The notes beneath the pieces were generated by a model. That model was given only the letters and a program-made list of their open reading frames with translations. It was not told where the DNA came from and did not search any database. From Mycobacterium sp. MS1601 (GTDB lineage Bacteria; Actinomycetota; Actinomycetes; Mycobacteriales; Mycobacteriaceae), in the NCBI RefSeq assembly GCF_001984215.1, contig NZ_CP019420.1, positions 2,046,001-2,110,000 on the forward strand: a stretch of DNA of 64,000 bases, in the 5' to 3' direction. Shown in pieces: positions 17,528 through 25,556 of this stretch; positions within the stretch are counted from its first letter, which is position 1; the number at the start of each line of letters is the position of its first letter. A program made the translations under genes and the position numbers.

Positions 17528-18097
17528 CTATTCGACGATGACCAGCAGCGCATCGGCCGGTTGATTGTCCACCAACAGCCACCGGTGCCGTAGCGGCGAG
17601 GGATGGGTGATGAGGTCCCCGGTGGCGATCCGGTAGGTCCCGGCGCCCTCCACGACGACGTCGAGTTGGCCGGACATCATGTACATGGCCAGCAGGCCCG
17701 GCGTCTGGAACCATTCGCCGATGTACTGGTCGCGCTCGATTCGGTACTCGACGATCTGCAAGCGCTGATCCGGGCTGAACACCAGCACCCGGCCCAGCGC
17801 CGCGTCCGGGCGATCCGCCACCGGCAGCATCCTGCCCTCCGTGCTGCGCACCACGGTCACCTTCGATTCGGTGCTGGTGGGCAGCAGGTCGCCGGGCGTG
17901 ACGGCCAGGGTCTCCGCCAGCCGGTACACGGTGATCATCGACGGCATGCTCTGTCCGCGTTCGATCTGGCTGAGGAACGGCTGGCTGATCCCAGCCCGGC
18001 TGGCGACCTCACGCATCGATAGACCTGACTTCTCGCGTATCGCACGGATCGCACCGCCCGTGCGGATCGCCAGAGCCTGTTCATCCAAGGCGGTCAT
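17528..18097 (-). CDS. XRE-cupin transcriptional regulator
   Basis: About 189 residues from ATG (MTALDEQALAIRTGGAIRAIR). The helix-turn-helix occupies residues about 15-70 (LSMREVASRAGISQPFLSQIERGQSMPSM-type core). A cupin domain fills the C-terminal half (EWFQTPGLLAMYMMSGQLDV, TGDLITHPSPLRHRWL). This architecture is typical of local regulators of amine or nucleobase catabolism. It is divergent from the NCS1-oxygenase-deaminase operon, with a perfect 16-base dyad in the gap, so it is the likely regulator of that operon. Confidence 0.85.
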   Translation of the reverse strand: MTALDEQALAIRTGGAIRAIREKSGLSMREVASRAGISQPFLSQIERGQSMPSMITVYRLAETLAVTPGDLLPTSTESKVTVVRSTEGRMLPVADRPDAALGRVLVFSPDQRLQIVEYRIERDQYIGEWFQTPGLLAMYMMSGQLDVVVEGAGTYRIATGDLITHPSPLRHRWLLVDNQPADALLVIVE

Positions 18098-18141
18098 TAA
18101 CGTCCTCGCAACACCATTTTGATAACTCTGACATATCGAAA

Positions 18142-18157
18142 GGCAATTCTGATTGCC
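18142..18157. promoter_or_regulatory. Dyad operator between XRE regulator and the purine-type operon
   Basis: GGCAAT-TCTG-ATTGCC is a perfect inverted repeat with a 4-base spacer, 44 bases upstream of the regulator start and 50 bases upstream of the NCS1 ATG. No other strong dyad was noted in the 110-base gap. Its length and central position suit an XRE-type dimer controlling both directions. Confidence 0.55.
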
Positions 18158-18207
18158 GTCACTTATCACCACGTTGACGTCATCATCTCGACGACAGGAT
18201 TCAGCCG

Positions 18208-19599
18208 ATGACCACGATAGATCAGGATCCGCCTGATGAGCAGATAGGCCTCAGCAATCAGCACGGCCTGCGCGTCGAGCGCCGCGGTGTCGAGTTCATC
18301 CCCGAGGCAGAACGTCACGGCAAGCCGTGGCAGCTCGGTGCCATGTGGTCGGGACTGGTGCTCAACGTCCTCACCGTCGTCTACGGCTCATTGCTCGTCA
18401 CCATGGGCCTGAACTGGTGGCAGGCCCTGCTGGCCATCGTGTTGGGGAACCTGACCTGGATCATCGCCGGTCTGGTGTCCGTCGCCGGTCCCGCAGCCGG
18501 GACCACGACGTTCGGCGTGTCCCAGTTGTTGCTGGGACGCCACGGTGTGCGCCCGGTCGCGTTCTTCAACTGGATCATGATGCTCGGCTTCGAGGTGCTC
18601 GACTTGGTGGTGATGGTGCTGGCCACCAACGCCCTGTTGGGTATGGCCGGGGTGGAGGTGTCCGCGGGCGGCCAGGTGGCGATCGTGGTGGCACTGTCGA
18701 TCCTGCAGGCTGTGCTGCCGTTGCTTGGCCACGCGGCCATCACCAAAGTGCTTCGGCTGCTGGCTGTTCCGTTCGCACTGATCTTCCTTGTCATGGCCGC
18801 GCTGGTGGCCGACGACGTGCAGTTGACCGACAGTGCTCCCGGCTCGTGGGCGCTGTTCCTCGGTGGTATCGCCTTGGCCGCCAGCGGTTCAGGCCTCGGG
18901 TGGGCATCGACGGCCGCCGACTACTCCCGCTACCTGCCCAGCGCGACACCTCGGTGGCGCATCGTCGCGGCGGTGGCACTGGGCGGTGGCATTCCACAGA
19001 TGCTGCTGATGACACTGGGGGCGGTCATCGCGATCGCCATGCCTGACGCAAGCGATCCCGTGTCGGGTCTGTCCACGGTGTTCCCGACGTGGCTGGTGGT
19101 GATCTACCTGGTGCTGGTGATCGTGCAGATGGTGTCACTCAACGGTGTCGACCTATACTCCTCCGGCGTCACGCTGCAGGCGCTCGGCGTGCGGATCTCA
19201 CGTTGGCAGGCCGTTCTGGTCGACGGTGTGCTGTGTGGAATCGTGGGTGCCGCGGTAGTGCTGTCGGGCAGCTTCTATCAGTTCGTGAGCAACTTCCTGC
19301 TGTTCATGATTGTCTGGTTCGCACCGTGGGCCGGCGTCTTCCTGGCCGATCTGGCACTGCGACGCGGCCGTTACCCTCGCGCGTCCGAGGCTGTGCTGCA
19401 GAGCTTTTCACGACCCGGCGTCGCGGCGCAGGTGCTCGGCATGGTGGCCTCGGCTTTGTGCATCAGCACTACACTGTTCGTCGGTCCGGTGGCCGCAGCC
19501 CTCGGCGGCGCTGACCTCAGCGTCTTCGCCGGGCTTCTGGTCGGCGCGCTCACCTACCTGATCCTGACTACCCTCGCACCCAAAGGAGAATCCGCATGA
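18208..19599 (+). CDS. NCS1/purine-cytosine permease-like transporter (third copy)
   Basis: A 463-residue transporter of the purine-cytosine permease branch. The region before helix 1 is VERRGVEFIPEAERHGKPWQL, helix 3 contains TTTFGVSQLLLGRHGVRPVAFFNW, and helix 6-8 has GLGWASTAADYSRYLP, which is a typical FCY2/CodB-like motif. It is shorter and quite different from the two other NCS1 proteins in the window. Its stop overlaps the next start (ATGA), so it is co-translated with the first oxygenase. This suggests that it imports the substrate of the enzymes that follow. Confidence 0.85.
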   Translation: MTTIDQDPPDEQIGLSNQHGLRVERRGVEFIPEAERHGKPWQLGAMWSGLVLNVLTVVYGSLLVTMGLNWWQALLAIVLGNLTWIIAGLVSVAGPAAGTTTFGVSQLLLGRHGVRPVAFFNWIMMLGFEVLDLVVMVLATNALLGMAGVEVSAGGQVAIVVALSILQAVLPLLGHAAITKVLRLLAVPFALIFLVMAALVADDVQLTDSAPGSWALFLGGIALAASGSGLGWASTAADYSRYLPSATPRWRIVAAVALGGGIPQMLLMTLGAVIAIAMPDASDPVSGLSTVFPTWLVVIYLVLVIVQMVSLNGVDLYSSGVTLQALGVRISRWQAVLVDGVLCGIVGAAVVLSGSFYQFVSNFLLFMIVWFAPWAGVFLADLALRRGRYPRASEAVLQSFSRPGVAAQVLGMVASALCISTTLFVGPVAAALGGADLSVFAGLLVGALTYLILTTLAPKGESA

Positions 19600-20564
19600 G
19601 CAGTCCCAGCATCCCTCTCGTCGACCTCGAGTTGTGGCGGTCCGGTTCGGCCGACGACCGGGCCGCGTTGGCGGCCACCGTGGATCGGGCGCTGATCGAG
19701 AGTGGATTCCTGATGGTCAGCGGCCACGGGGTGGCCCCGGCGTTACGCGCCGGGATCCGCGATGCGGCGCGCGACTTCTTCGGCCTCGGCGCCGCCAAGG
19801 AGCCCTACGCCACCACCGTCGGTGGTCGCGGTTGGATTCCGCCGGGCAAGGAGGCCAACGGCTATCTACTGGCTGGCCAGGAGCTGCCCCCGGACCTCAA
19901 GGAGACCTTCGTCTCCGGATACGAGTTCCACAGCGGCGACGCCGACGTCGACGCCGAGTGGTACATGCCCAACGTCTGGCCCATCGAAGTTCCTGCGCTC
20001 CAGGAACTCTGCGTCACCTACGCCCACACCATGCGTGAGCTCGCCGCAGATCTTCTGGAGCTGCTCGCCACGGCCGCGGGCCTGGAGCCCACCTGGTTCA
20101 CCGACCGCTGCATGGAGTCGCCGCATTCGTTCAACATCAACCGCTATCCCGCGCTCAATCGGACCGGGCCCGTCGCCGAGGGACAGTACCGCATCGCTCC
20201 GCACACCGACTTCGGGACCATCACCATCCTGGACCGCGAAGCCGGCTACGGCGGACTGCAGGTGTGCACCCGCGATGGCGAATGGATCGACGCACCTGTC
20301 ATTCCCGACGCGTACACCATCAACATCGGTGACCTGATGGCCCGCTGGACCGGTGACCGGTGGACCTCCACCATGCACCGGGTGCTGCCGCCCAGCCCTG
20401 ACGCCCCCGACGAAGAACTGATCTCGCTGATCTTCTTCTTCGAGGCCAACCTCGAGCAGCTCATCGAATCCTTCCCACCGCCGTTGGGCCGGGACAACGA
20501 CTACCAACCCGTCACCGCCGGCGACTACCTGCGATCGCGCTACGCGGCCATCTCGGTGCCATGA
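19596..20564 (+). CDS. Isopenicillin-N-synthase-like Fe(II) oxygenase, first copy (2OG-binding Arg not seen)
   Basis: A 322-residue double-stranded beta-helix enzyme. The DIOX_N region begins IPLVDLELW and includes GFLMVSGHGV. The iron ligands are visible as H-x-D in APHTDFGTIT and a distal histidine in TSTMHRVLP. In 2-oxoglutarate-dependent members and in IPNS an R-x-S motif follows the distal histidine. Here the aligned residues are L-I-S (EELISLIFFFEAN), so the arginine is missing. It overlaps its neighbours on both sides by four bases. It may oxidise the nucleobase imported by the upstream permease, but the co-substrate is uncertain. Confidence 0.82.
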   Translation: MSSPSIPLVDLELWRSGSADDRAALAATVDRALIESGFLMVSGHGVAPALRAGIRDAARDFFGLGAAKEPYATTVGGRGWIPPGKEANGYLLAGQELPPDLKETFVSGYEFHSGDADVDAEWYMPNVWPIEVPALQELCVTYAHTMRELAADLLELLATAAGLEPTWFTDRCMESPHSFNINRYPALNRTGPVAEGQYRIAPHTDFGTITILDREAGYGGLQVCTRDGEWIDAPVIPDAYTINIGDLMARWTGDRWTSTMHRVLPPSPDAPDEELISLIFFFEANLEQLIESFPPPLGRDNDYQPVTAGDYLRSRYAAISVP

Positions 20565-21586
20565 TCAGTCACGCAGTGGCCCAGTCCATTCCGAAGGTGA
20601 GTTTGCACTGTCACCTCCTGGGGTCGGTGCCTGCAGCGACGGCCGTGGAGATGGCTGCGCACAGCGGCGTCGCCCTGCCCGGTGACCCCGGACCCGACAC
20701 CGTCTACGACAGTGCCGCCTACGAGGACCTCGGGGAGTTCCTGTCGATCTACGATCTGATCGGAGCGTCGTTGCTTCACCGCGACGACTACCGGCGGATC
20801 ACCTACGAATCGCTGACGGTGTTCGGTTCCGACCACAACGTCTGGTACCGCGAAATCTTCGTGACCCCGCAGCCCAGTCCGCTGCCGTACGCCACCGCCT
20901 TGGCCGGGATCTTGGACGGGATGCGTGATGCACAGGCCGACACCGGCATCGAAAGTCGCATCATCGTCGCGATCAACCGGGAACACACGGTGGCCGAGGC
21001 TGTGTCGCTGGTGCAGGAGGTGATCGACCACCGCGTCGACGAAGTGGTGGGCATTGGCCTTGACTATCAGGAGATCCTGGGGCCGCCGGCGCCGTTTGCA
21101 CCCGCGTACGCGCTGGCCGAGCAGGCAGGCCTGCACCGCACCGCCCATTCCGAGAGCGGACCGCCGTCCCATATCGACACCATCCTCGACGAACTGCATT
21201 GCAGCCGAATCGATCACGGCTATCACGTGGTAACCGACGAGCGTGTCACACAGCGCTGTGTGCAGGAACAGATCCCGTTCACCTGTACACCCGTGAGCTC
21301 CGACATCGGACGCTACAGCGGTTCCGGTGATGGCTCCCATCGCAGGATCCGACAGATGGTGGACGCCGGACTGAAGGTCTGTATCGACTCCGACGATCCG
21401 CCGATGTTCGGCACCGACCCGTCACACGACTACTTCGCGGTGGGAAACGCACTGGGGTATGAGGTCTCCGACCTGACCCAGTTCACCGCCAATGCCATCG
21501 ACGCCTGCTGGCTCGACGACACCGACAAGGCGCGGTTGCGGCAGCGCCTTGCATCCTGGAACCACACCACAGGGAGCGATCCATGA
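20561..21586 (+). CDS. Adenosine/adenine deaminase-like amidohydrolase
   Basis: A 341-residue TIM-barrel enzyme of the adenosine deaminase family. The metal ligands are visible: H16 and H18 (SLHCHLLGS), H196 (TAHSES) and D278 (IDSDDPPMFGTD), plus H219 in RIDHGYH. In ordinary ADA the ligand histidine is followed by A-G-E, giving the catalytic glutamate. Here H-S-E-S places E198 one position earlier, which is atypical. Family members remove amino or substituted-amino groups from purines. Flanked on both sides by oxygenases with 4-base overlaps, it probably deaminates an oxidised or unusual purine-like base. Confidence 0.82.
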   Translation: MISHAVAQSIPKVSLHCHLLGSVPAATAVEMAAHSGVALPGDPGPDTVYDSAAYEDLGEFLSIYDLIGASLLHRDDYRRITYESLTVFGSDHNVWYREIFVTPQPSPLPYATALAGILDGMRDAQADTGIESRIIVAINREHTVAEAVSLVQEVIDHRVDEVVGIGLDYQEILGPPAPFAPAYALAEQAGLHRTAHSESGPPSHIDTILDELHCSRIDHGYHVVTDERVTQRCVQEQIPFTCTPVSSDIGRYSGSGDGSHRRIRQMVDAGLKVCIDSDDPPMFGTDPSHDYFAVGNALGYEVSDLTQFTANAIDACWLDDTDKARLRQRLASWNHTTGSDP

Positions 21587-22617
21587 CCAGTTTCGAAGTT
21601 CCGGCCATCAACATCACCCCGTGGGTGGACGGGTCCGATCCGGAGGCTGTCGCCAAGGCAGTCGACGATGCCTGTGCGCGTGTGGGTTTCATGCAGATCT
21701 TGGGGCACGGCATCCCCACTGACGTACTGAATGGACTGGGCTCCGCCATGGACGGGTTCTTCGGGTTGGACGTGGAGGTGAAGAACAGCTATCGGATCAC
21801 CGGCGCCAACCGGGGTTACAGCCCACCGAAGAGTGAGTCGCTCAGTTTGTCCTTGGGTGTCGAGTCAGCCACCCGGATGAACGACTTCTTCGAGGCGTTC
21901 AACATCGGTGCCGAGGCTCGTTCGTTCGACGGTCTGGAACTCGACGAAGCCGACTACGGCATCAACGTTTTTCCTGCTGAGGTGCCATCGTTCGAGTCCG
22001 CCGTGTCGGCCTACTTCGCCGAGGCCGGTCGGGTGGCCCGGGTGCTGACCGATATCTTCTGTGCGGCCCTGGACCTCGAGCCCGGTTACTTCGAGAAGAT
22101 CACCGACCATTCGGTGGACGTGCTGCGGATGAACAACTACGCCCTGCCGGAGGGCACCGTCACCTTGGACGGTGATCTCACCGGTATGGGTGAGCACACC
22201 GACTTCGGCATCGTCACGGTGTTGTGGGCCGACCAGGTGGCCGGCCTGCAGGTGCTCGGGACCGACCAGCGCTGGCACGACGTCGCACCCATCGACGGTG
22301 CGCTGCTGGTCAATCTGGGGGACTTGACCGCGCGGATCACTAACGACTACTGGATGTCGACACTGCATCGGGTGAAACCACCCATCGTCGATGGCACCAT
22401 CAAGCGGAGGCGTTCGGCGGCGTTCTTCCACGATGGCAACGTGGACGCCGTGATCAGCACCGCACCGGGATACTTGGACGCCGACGCTGGGCTGGCGTAC
22501 GAGCCGATCACCGTCGGCGCACATATCGCAGCGAAGCTGGCCGGCTCGCGGCAGGGCAAGGCCAATGTGGCCGCTGTACGCGAGGCGGCCAGAGTGCTTT
22601 CGGCGCAGCAGAACTGA
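21583..22617 (+). CDS. 2-oxoglutarate/Fe(II)-dependent oxygenase, second copy
   Basis: A 344-residue isopenicillin-N-synthase-like enzyme. The DIOX_N half begins PAINITPWVDG with GFMQILGHGIP. The iron triad is H-x-D in GEHTDFGIVTV and a histidine in MSTLHRVKPP. It is followed by R-R-R-S in IKRRRSAAFF, which supplies the R-x-S contact for the 2-oxoglutarate carboxylate. Unlike the first copy, all co-substrate residues are present. It is the last gene of the operon, and its ATG overlaps the deaminase stop. A role in hydroxylating or N-demethylating a purine-like compound is inferred only from context. Confidence 0.83.
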   Translation: MTSFEVPAINITPWVDGSDPEAVAKAVDDACARVGFMQILGHGIPTDVLNGLGSAMDGFFGLDVEVKNSYRITGANRGYSPPKSESLSLSLGVESATRMNDFFEAFNIGAEARSFDGLELDEADYGINVFPAEVPSFESAVSAYFAEAGRVARVLTDIFCAALDLEPGYFEKITDHSVDVLRMNNYALPEGTVTLDGDLTGMGEHTDFGIVTVLWADQVAGLQVLGTDQRWHDVAPIDGALLVNLGDLTARITNDYWMSTLHRVKPPIVDGTIKRRRSAAFFHDGNVDAVISTAPGYLDADAGLAYEPITVGAHIAAKLAGSRQGKANVAAVREAARVLSAQQN

Positions 22618-22644
22618 GGAAGGTCAGCGCACTCATCGCCGACC

Positions 22645-22666
22645 GGTTCCTCCCGGCCCAGGAACC
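22645..22666. terminator. Hairpin between convergent oxygenase and cyclase genes
   Basis: GGTTCCT-cccggccc-AGGAACC is a perfect 7-pair stem with an 8-base loop, placed 27 bases after the oxygenase stop and 32 bases before the stop of the minus-strand cyclase. No U-tract follows. It is a plausible shared terminator. Confidence 0.45.
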
Positions 22667-22698
22667 ACCACCATTGCCGCAGTTCTGCTTACACCGAG

Positions 22699-23331
22699 CT
22701 ATCCGTCGGCCAACGCCACCGCGCGTACCGGCGAGCCGTCGCACGCGCCCAGCCGCAACGGGAGTCCGAAGAACGTGAAATCCGCACTCGGAATCGCCGC
22801 CAGGTTGGTCAGGTTCTCGTAGATCACCCCACCCGCGCCCAGGAAGACCTGGTGGAACGGCAGCGATGTCGAGCACCCGCCCGTCGGGTCGGGGCTCATC
22901 AGATCCACGCCCACCGCGGTGACCCCGAGTTCGAGCAGCCGGTGCGCCACCGCCGGCGCCAGGTGCGGGTGACTGAGATAACGCGGAGTACCGAAGTGAC
23001 GGGACCAACCGGTTGCGATCACCACGATCGTCCGGCCGTCGACACCGTCGAGATCAAGGTCATCGATCGTCGCGCCGGCAGGTGGTTCGGGCACCGACAC
23101 CATTCGCGCCTGCCCGTGAAACCGGGACAGGTCGAGCCCGTCGAGAGTGGCTGCGCCGTCGACGAAGTGCGAGGGCGCATCCACGTGGGTTCCGCTGTGT
23201 GAGCCCAACCCCAGTGCGGTCACGGCAAACCCGTCGGCGGCCACGGTGGCCGCGGACGTGAACGTCACCTCCGGATCGCCCGGATACACCTGGAGGCCGG
23301 GCACCATGCGATGGCTGAGGTCGATCAGCAT
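22699..23331 (-). CDS. Cyclase/kynurenine-formamidase-like metal hydrolase
   Basis: A 210-residue protein starting MLIDLSHRMVPGLQVYPGDP. The metal-binding signature H-x-G-T-H-x-D-x-P-x-H-F is present as SHSGTHVDAPSHF. A later conserved block is AVGVDLMSPDP, and a C-terminal LPLRLGACDGSPVRAVA follows. The family (Cyclase, PF04199) includes arylformamidase and isatin hydrolase. AGGAGG lies 12 bases upstream of the ATG, and the stop of the MftD-like gene is only 26 bases upstream, so the two are one operon. A creatininase (MftE) fills a comparable place in mycofactocin clusters, but this is a different family. Confidence 0.82.
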   Translation of the reverse strand: MLIDLSHRMVPGLQVYPGDPEVTFTSAATVAADGFAVTALGLGSHSGTHVDAPSHFVDGAATLDGLDLSRFHGQARMVSVPEPPAGATIDDLDLDGVDGRTIVVIATGWSRHFGTPRYLSHPHLAPAVAHRLLELGVTAVGVDLMSPDPTGGCSTSLPFHQVFLGAGGVIYENLTNLAAIPSADFTFFGLPLRLGACDGSPVRAVALADG

Positions 23332-23357
23332 GGGAGCCAGTATCCTCCTGGCGGAGC

Positions 23358-24521
23358 TCAGAGTCCCAGGTCGCGCCGAAAACCGTCGGGCATCAGGACG
23401 CTGGCCGGTTCGAGCTCCTGTACCGAGGACAGCCCGAGGCCAAGCAGTGCGGAATCGATACCGCCGCGCAGGATGTCGAGGACGTTCTCGACGCCGGCCT
23501 GCCCGCCGGCGGCCAGGCCCCACAGGTAGGCCCGACCGATCATCACCGCGCGGGCGCCCAGTGCCAGCGCCTTCACCACGTCACTGCCTCGCCGGATGCC
23601 GCCGTCCAGCACGATCTCGACGTCGCTGCCGACAGCCTCGGAGATGGCCGGTAGCGCCCTGATGGGCGCCGGGGTTCCATCCAGGTTGTTGCCGCCGTGG
23701 TTGGACACCGAGATGGCCGAAACGCCCGCGTCGACTGCTCGTTTGGCGTCGTCGACACGCATCACACCCTTGAGCATGAAAGGCCCGCCCCACTGCTGGC
23801 GAAGCCAGGCGATGTCCTCCCAGGTGGGCAGCGGAGTACCCATCCACTCGCCGTAGGCACCGAAGAAGGTCGGGGCAGGACCACCGTCGGCGAGGTTGGG
23901 CGCGGTGAGGTCGGGCACCTTGCCGGTCTTGGCGAAGTCGAGGAGCCAGCGCGGCCGTCGCAGCCCTTCTGGGGCGAACCGTGCCATGGCCCGCAGATCC
24001 ATCTTCTCGGGGATCTTCGGGCTGCCCCAGTCACGTCCGTTGGAGAACGACCAGTCGGTGGTGATGATCAGGCCGACGGCGCCCGCAGCGCGGGCGCGTT
24101 CCATCCTGGCGACCAGCTTGTCCCGGCTGCCGGTCCAGTACATCTGAAAGAACGTCTGCGGATTGGCCGCCGCAACCTCTTCGACCGGTTTGGATGCGAA
24201 CGACGACAGACCGATTGCGGTGCCGCGCGCCGCGGCGGCCCTGGCCACGGCAACTTCACCGTCGGGGTGCACGGCCTGCACACCCGTCGGCGAGATGAAC
24301 ACAGGCAGTGAAATCGATTGTCCCATCACGGTGGTCGCCAGGTCACGCTTGGATGACAGCCCGGCAACGTGCGGCGCGAATCCGAGCTCACCGAAGGCGT
24401 CGAGGTTGTCGGAGACGGTGATGCCCTTCTCGGAACCGGCGAGCAGGGCCGCATATACGCTCGGAGGCAGGCGCTTCTTGGCGCGGCGTTGAGCGTCGGC
24501 AACGGTTTCGAACCAGGTCAT
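23358..24521 (-). CDS. MftD-like FMN-dependent alpha-hydroxy-acid dehydrogenase paralogue
   Basis: A 387-residue TIM-barrel flavoprotein. It opens with WFETVADAQRRAKKRLPPSVY, has the FMN loop SPTGVQAVHPDGE, and carries ISVSNHGGNNLDGTP where lactate oxidases have NHGGRQLD. The C-terminal block is LDGGIRRGSDVVKALALGAR. These features closely match MftD, which performs the oxidative deamination step in mycofactocin biosynthesis. However, no mftA, mftB or mftC lies here, so it is probably a second MftD or a relative acting on another peptide-derived or hydroxy-acid substrate. AGGAG precedes the ATG. Confidence 0.82.
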   Translation of the reverse strand: MTWFETVADAQRRAKKRLPPSVYAALLAGSEKGITVSDNLDAFGELGFAPHVAGLSSKRDLATTVMGQSISLPVFISPTGVQAVHPDGEVAVARAAAARGTAIGLSSFASKPVEEVAAANPQTFFQMYWTGSRDKLVARMERARAAGAVGLIITTDWSFSNGRDWGSPKIPEKMDLRAMARFAPEGLRRPRWLLDFAKTGKVPDLTAPNLADGGPAPTFFGAYGEWMGTPLPTWEDIAWLRQQWGGPFMLKGVMRVDDAKRAVDAGVSAISVSNHGGNNLDGTPAPIRALPAISEAVGSDVEIVLDGGIRRGSDVVKALALGARAVMIGRAYLWGLAAGGQAGVENVLDILRGGIDSALLGLGLSSVQELEPASVLMPDGFRRDLGL

Positions 24522-24673
24522 CGTATTCTCCTCTACAACTGCACCGAGATTATGGCACCGAGTGCCATTGAGGCACTGGCCATTCGGGTAGTCACCCACC
24601 CCTCCGGGCGGCGCCGGATTGTGCCCTTTCGGGGATCGCGGCGCGATCGGTGCGCTCAATAGCGTTGTCCAAC

Positions 24674-25537
24674 ATGGCTATCCTGCTCGATCCATTGGCG
24701 CCCGCACCCCGCGGACAATGGAGCGGCCACGGTGTCCGGGTGCGCCGCCGGACCAGCAGTGATCATCACGGTCACGGCGTGTGCACCCCTCGATTCTGTA
24801 CACACCGCGATGGCACCGCCCTGACGGTGGAACACGACGTCACCCCCGACGAACTGTCCGACGAGTTGGCCGTTCTGCTGGCCGACGACCTGGTCTCCTC
24901 CGGCGCATTGCTCGGGCAGGACGAGTTCGAGTTGGTGTTCACCGGCGTGGTGCGCTCCACAGTCGACGGCGGCGCCCCCGCTTGGCTACGGTTCTACCGA
25001 AACTCTCTGGCCCGGTTGGAGTCCGGTGACACCGCGTTCGCCCCGGTGCACCAGCGCGCCGAGGAACTCCTCACCGGCACTCAGGTCGTCGACCTCGGGT
25101 CCTGCTTCGGCTTCTTCCCATTGCGGTTGGCACATCACGGTTTCGAGGTGACAGCTACCGACCTCAGCGCCCCCACCATGCGACTGCTGGACCTGGCGAG
25201 CCGGGCCTTGCGCCGACCATTGCGGACCGCGGTCTGCAACGCTGCCGGGGTGCCGCTGCCGGACCACAGCGCAGACACGGTCACGGCTCTGCATCTCTTG
25301 GAGCACCTGGATGACGGCACCATCGGCGCCGTACTGTCCGAGGCGCTACGGTTGGCCCGACGTCGGGTGGTGGTGGCAGTACCGTTCGAAGAGCACCCGC
25401 AAGAGTGTTACGGGCACATCCAACGCTTCTCGTCGGCCCGGCTTCAGCAGCTGGGCACCAGACTGTGCGCCGAACATCCCGGCCTGACCGCCACGGTCGA
25501 CGAATTCCATGGCGGCTGGCTCACTCTCGATCTCTGA
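24674..25537 (+). CDS. mftM: SAM-dependent methyltransferase, probable mycofactocin oligosaccharide methyltransferase
   Basis: About 287 residues. The class I methyltransferase core holds motif I VVDLGSCFGFFPLRLA, the acidic strand 2 TATDLSAPTM and a later TVTALHLLEHLDDGT. An N-terminal extension of about 130 residues (VRRRTSSDHHGHGVCTP, FTGVVRSTVD) resembles mycofactocin-associated MftM of M. smegmatis, which methylates the oligoglucose tail of mycofactocin and lies beside mnoSR; this is from memory. It is divergent from the MftD-like gene and converges on mnoR with 19 bases between. The ATG at MAILLDP was preferred over an upstream candidate. Confidence 0.65.
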   Translation: MAILLDPLAPAPRGQWSGHGVRVRRRTSSDHHGHGVCTPRFCTHRDGTALTVEHDVTPDELSDELAVLLADDLVSSGALLGQDEFELVFTGVVRSTVDGGAPAWLRFYRNSLARLESGDTAFAPVHQRAEELLTGTQVVDLGSCFGFFPLRLAHHGFEVTATDLSAPTMRLLDLASRALRRPLRTAVCNAAGVPLPDHSADTVTALHLLEHLDDGTIGAVLSEALRLARRRVVVAVPFEEHPQECYGHIQRFSSARLQQLGTRLCAEHPGLTATVDEFHGGWLTLDL

Positions 25538-25556
25538 GCGGCCCCGCCAGGCAGCC

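Noticed and set aside
22699..25537. A complete mycofactocin biosynthesis cluster
   Set aside because: Only MftD-like and MftM-like genes are present. The precursor mftA, mftB, the radical-SAM mftC, creatininase mftE and glycosyltransferase mftF are not in the window.
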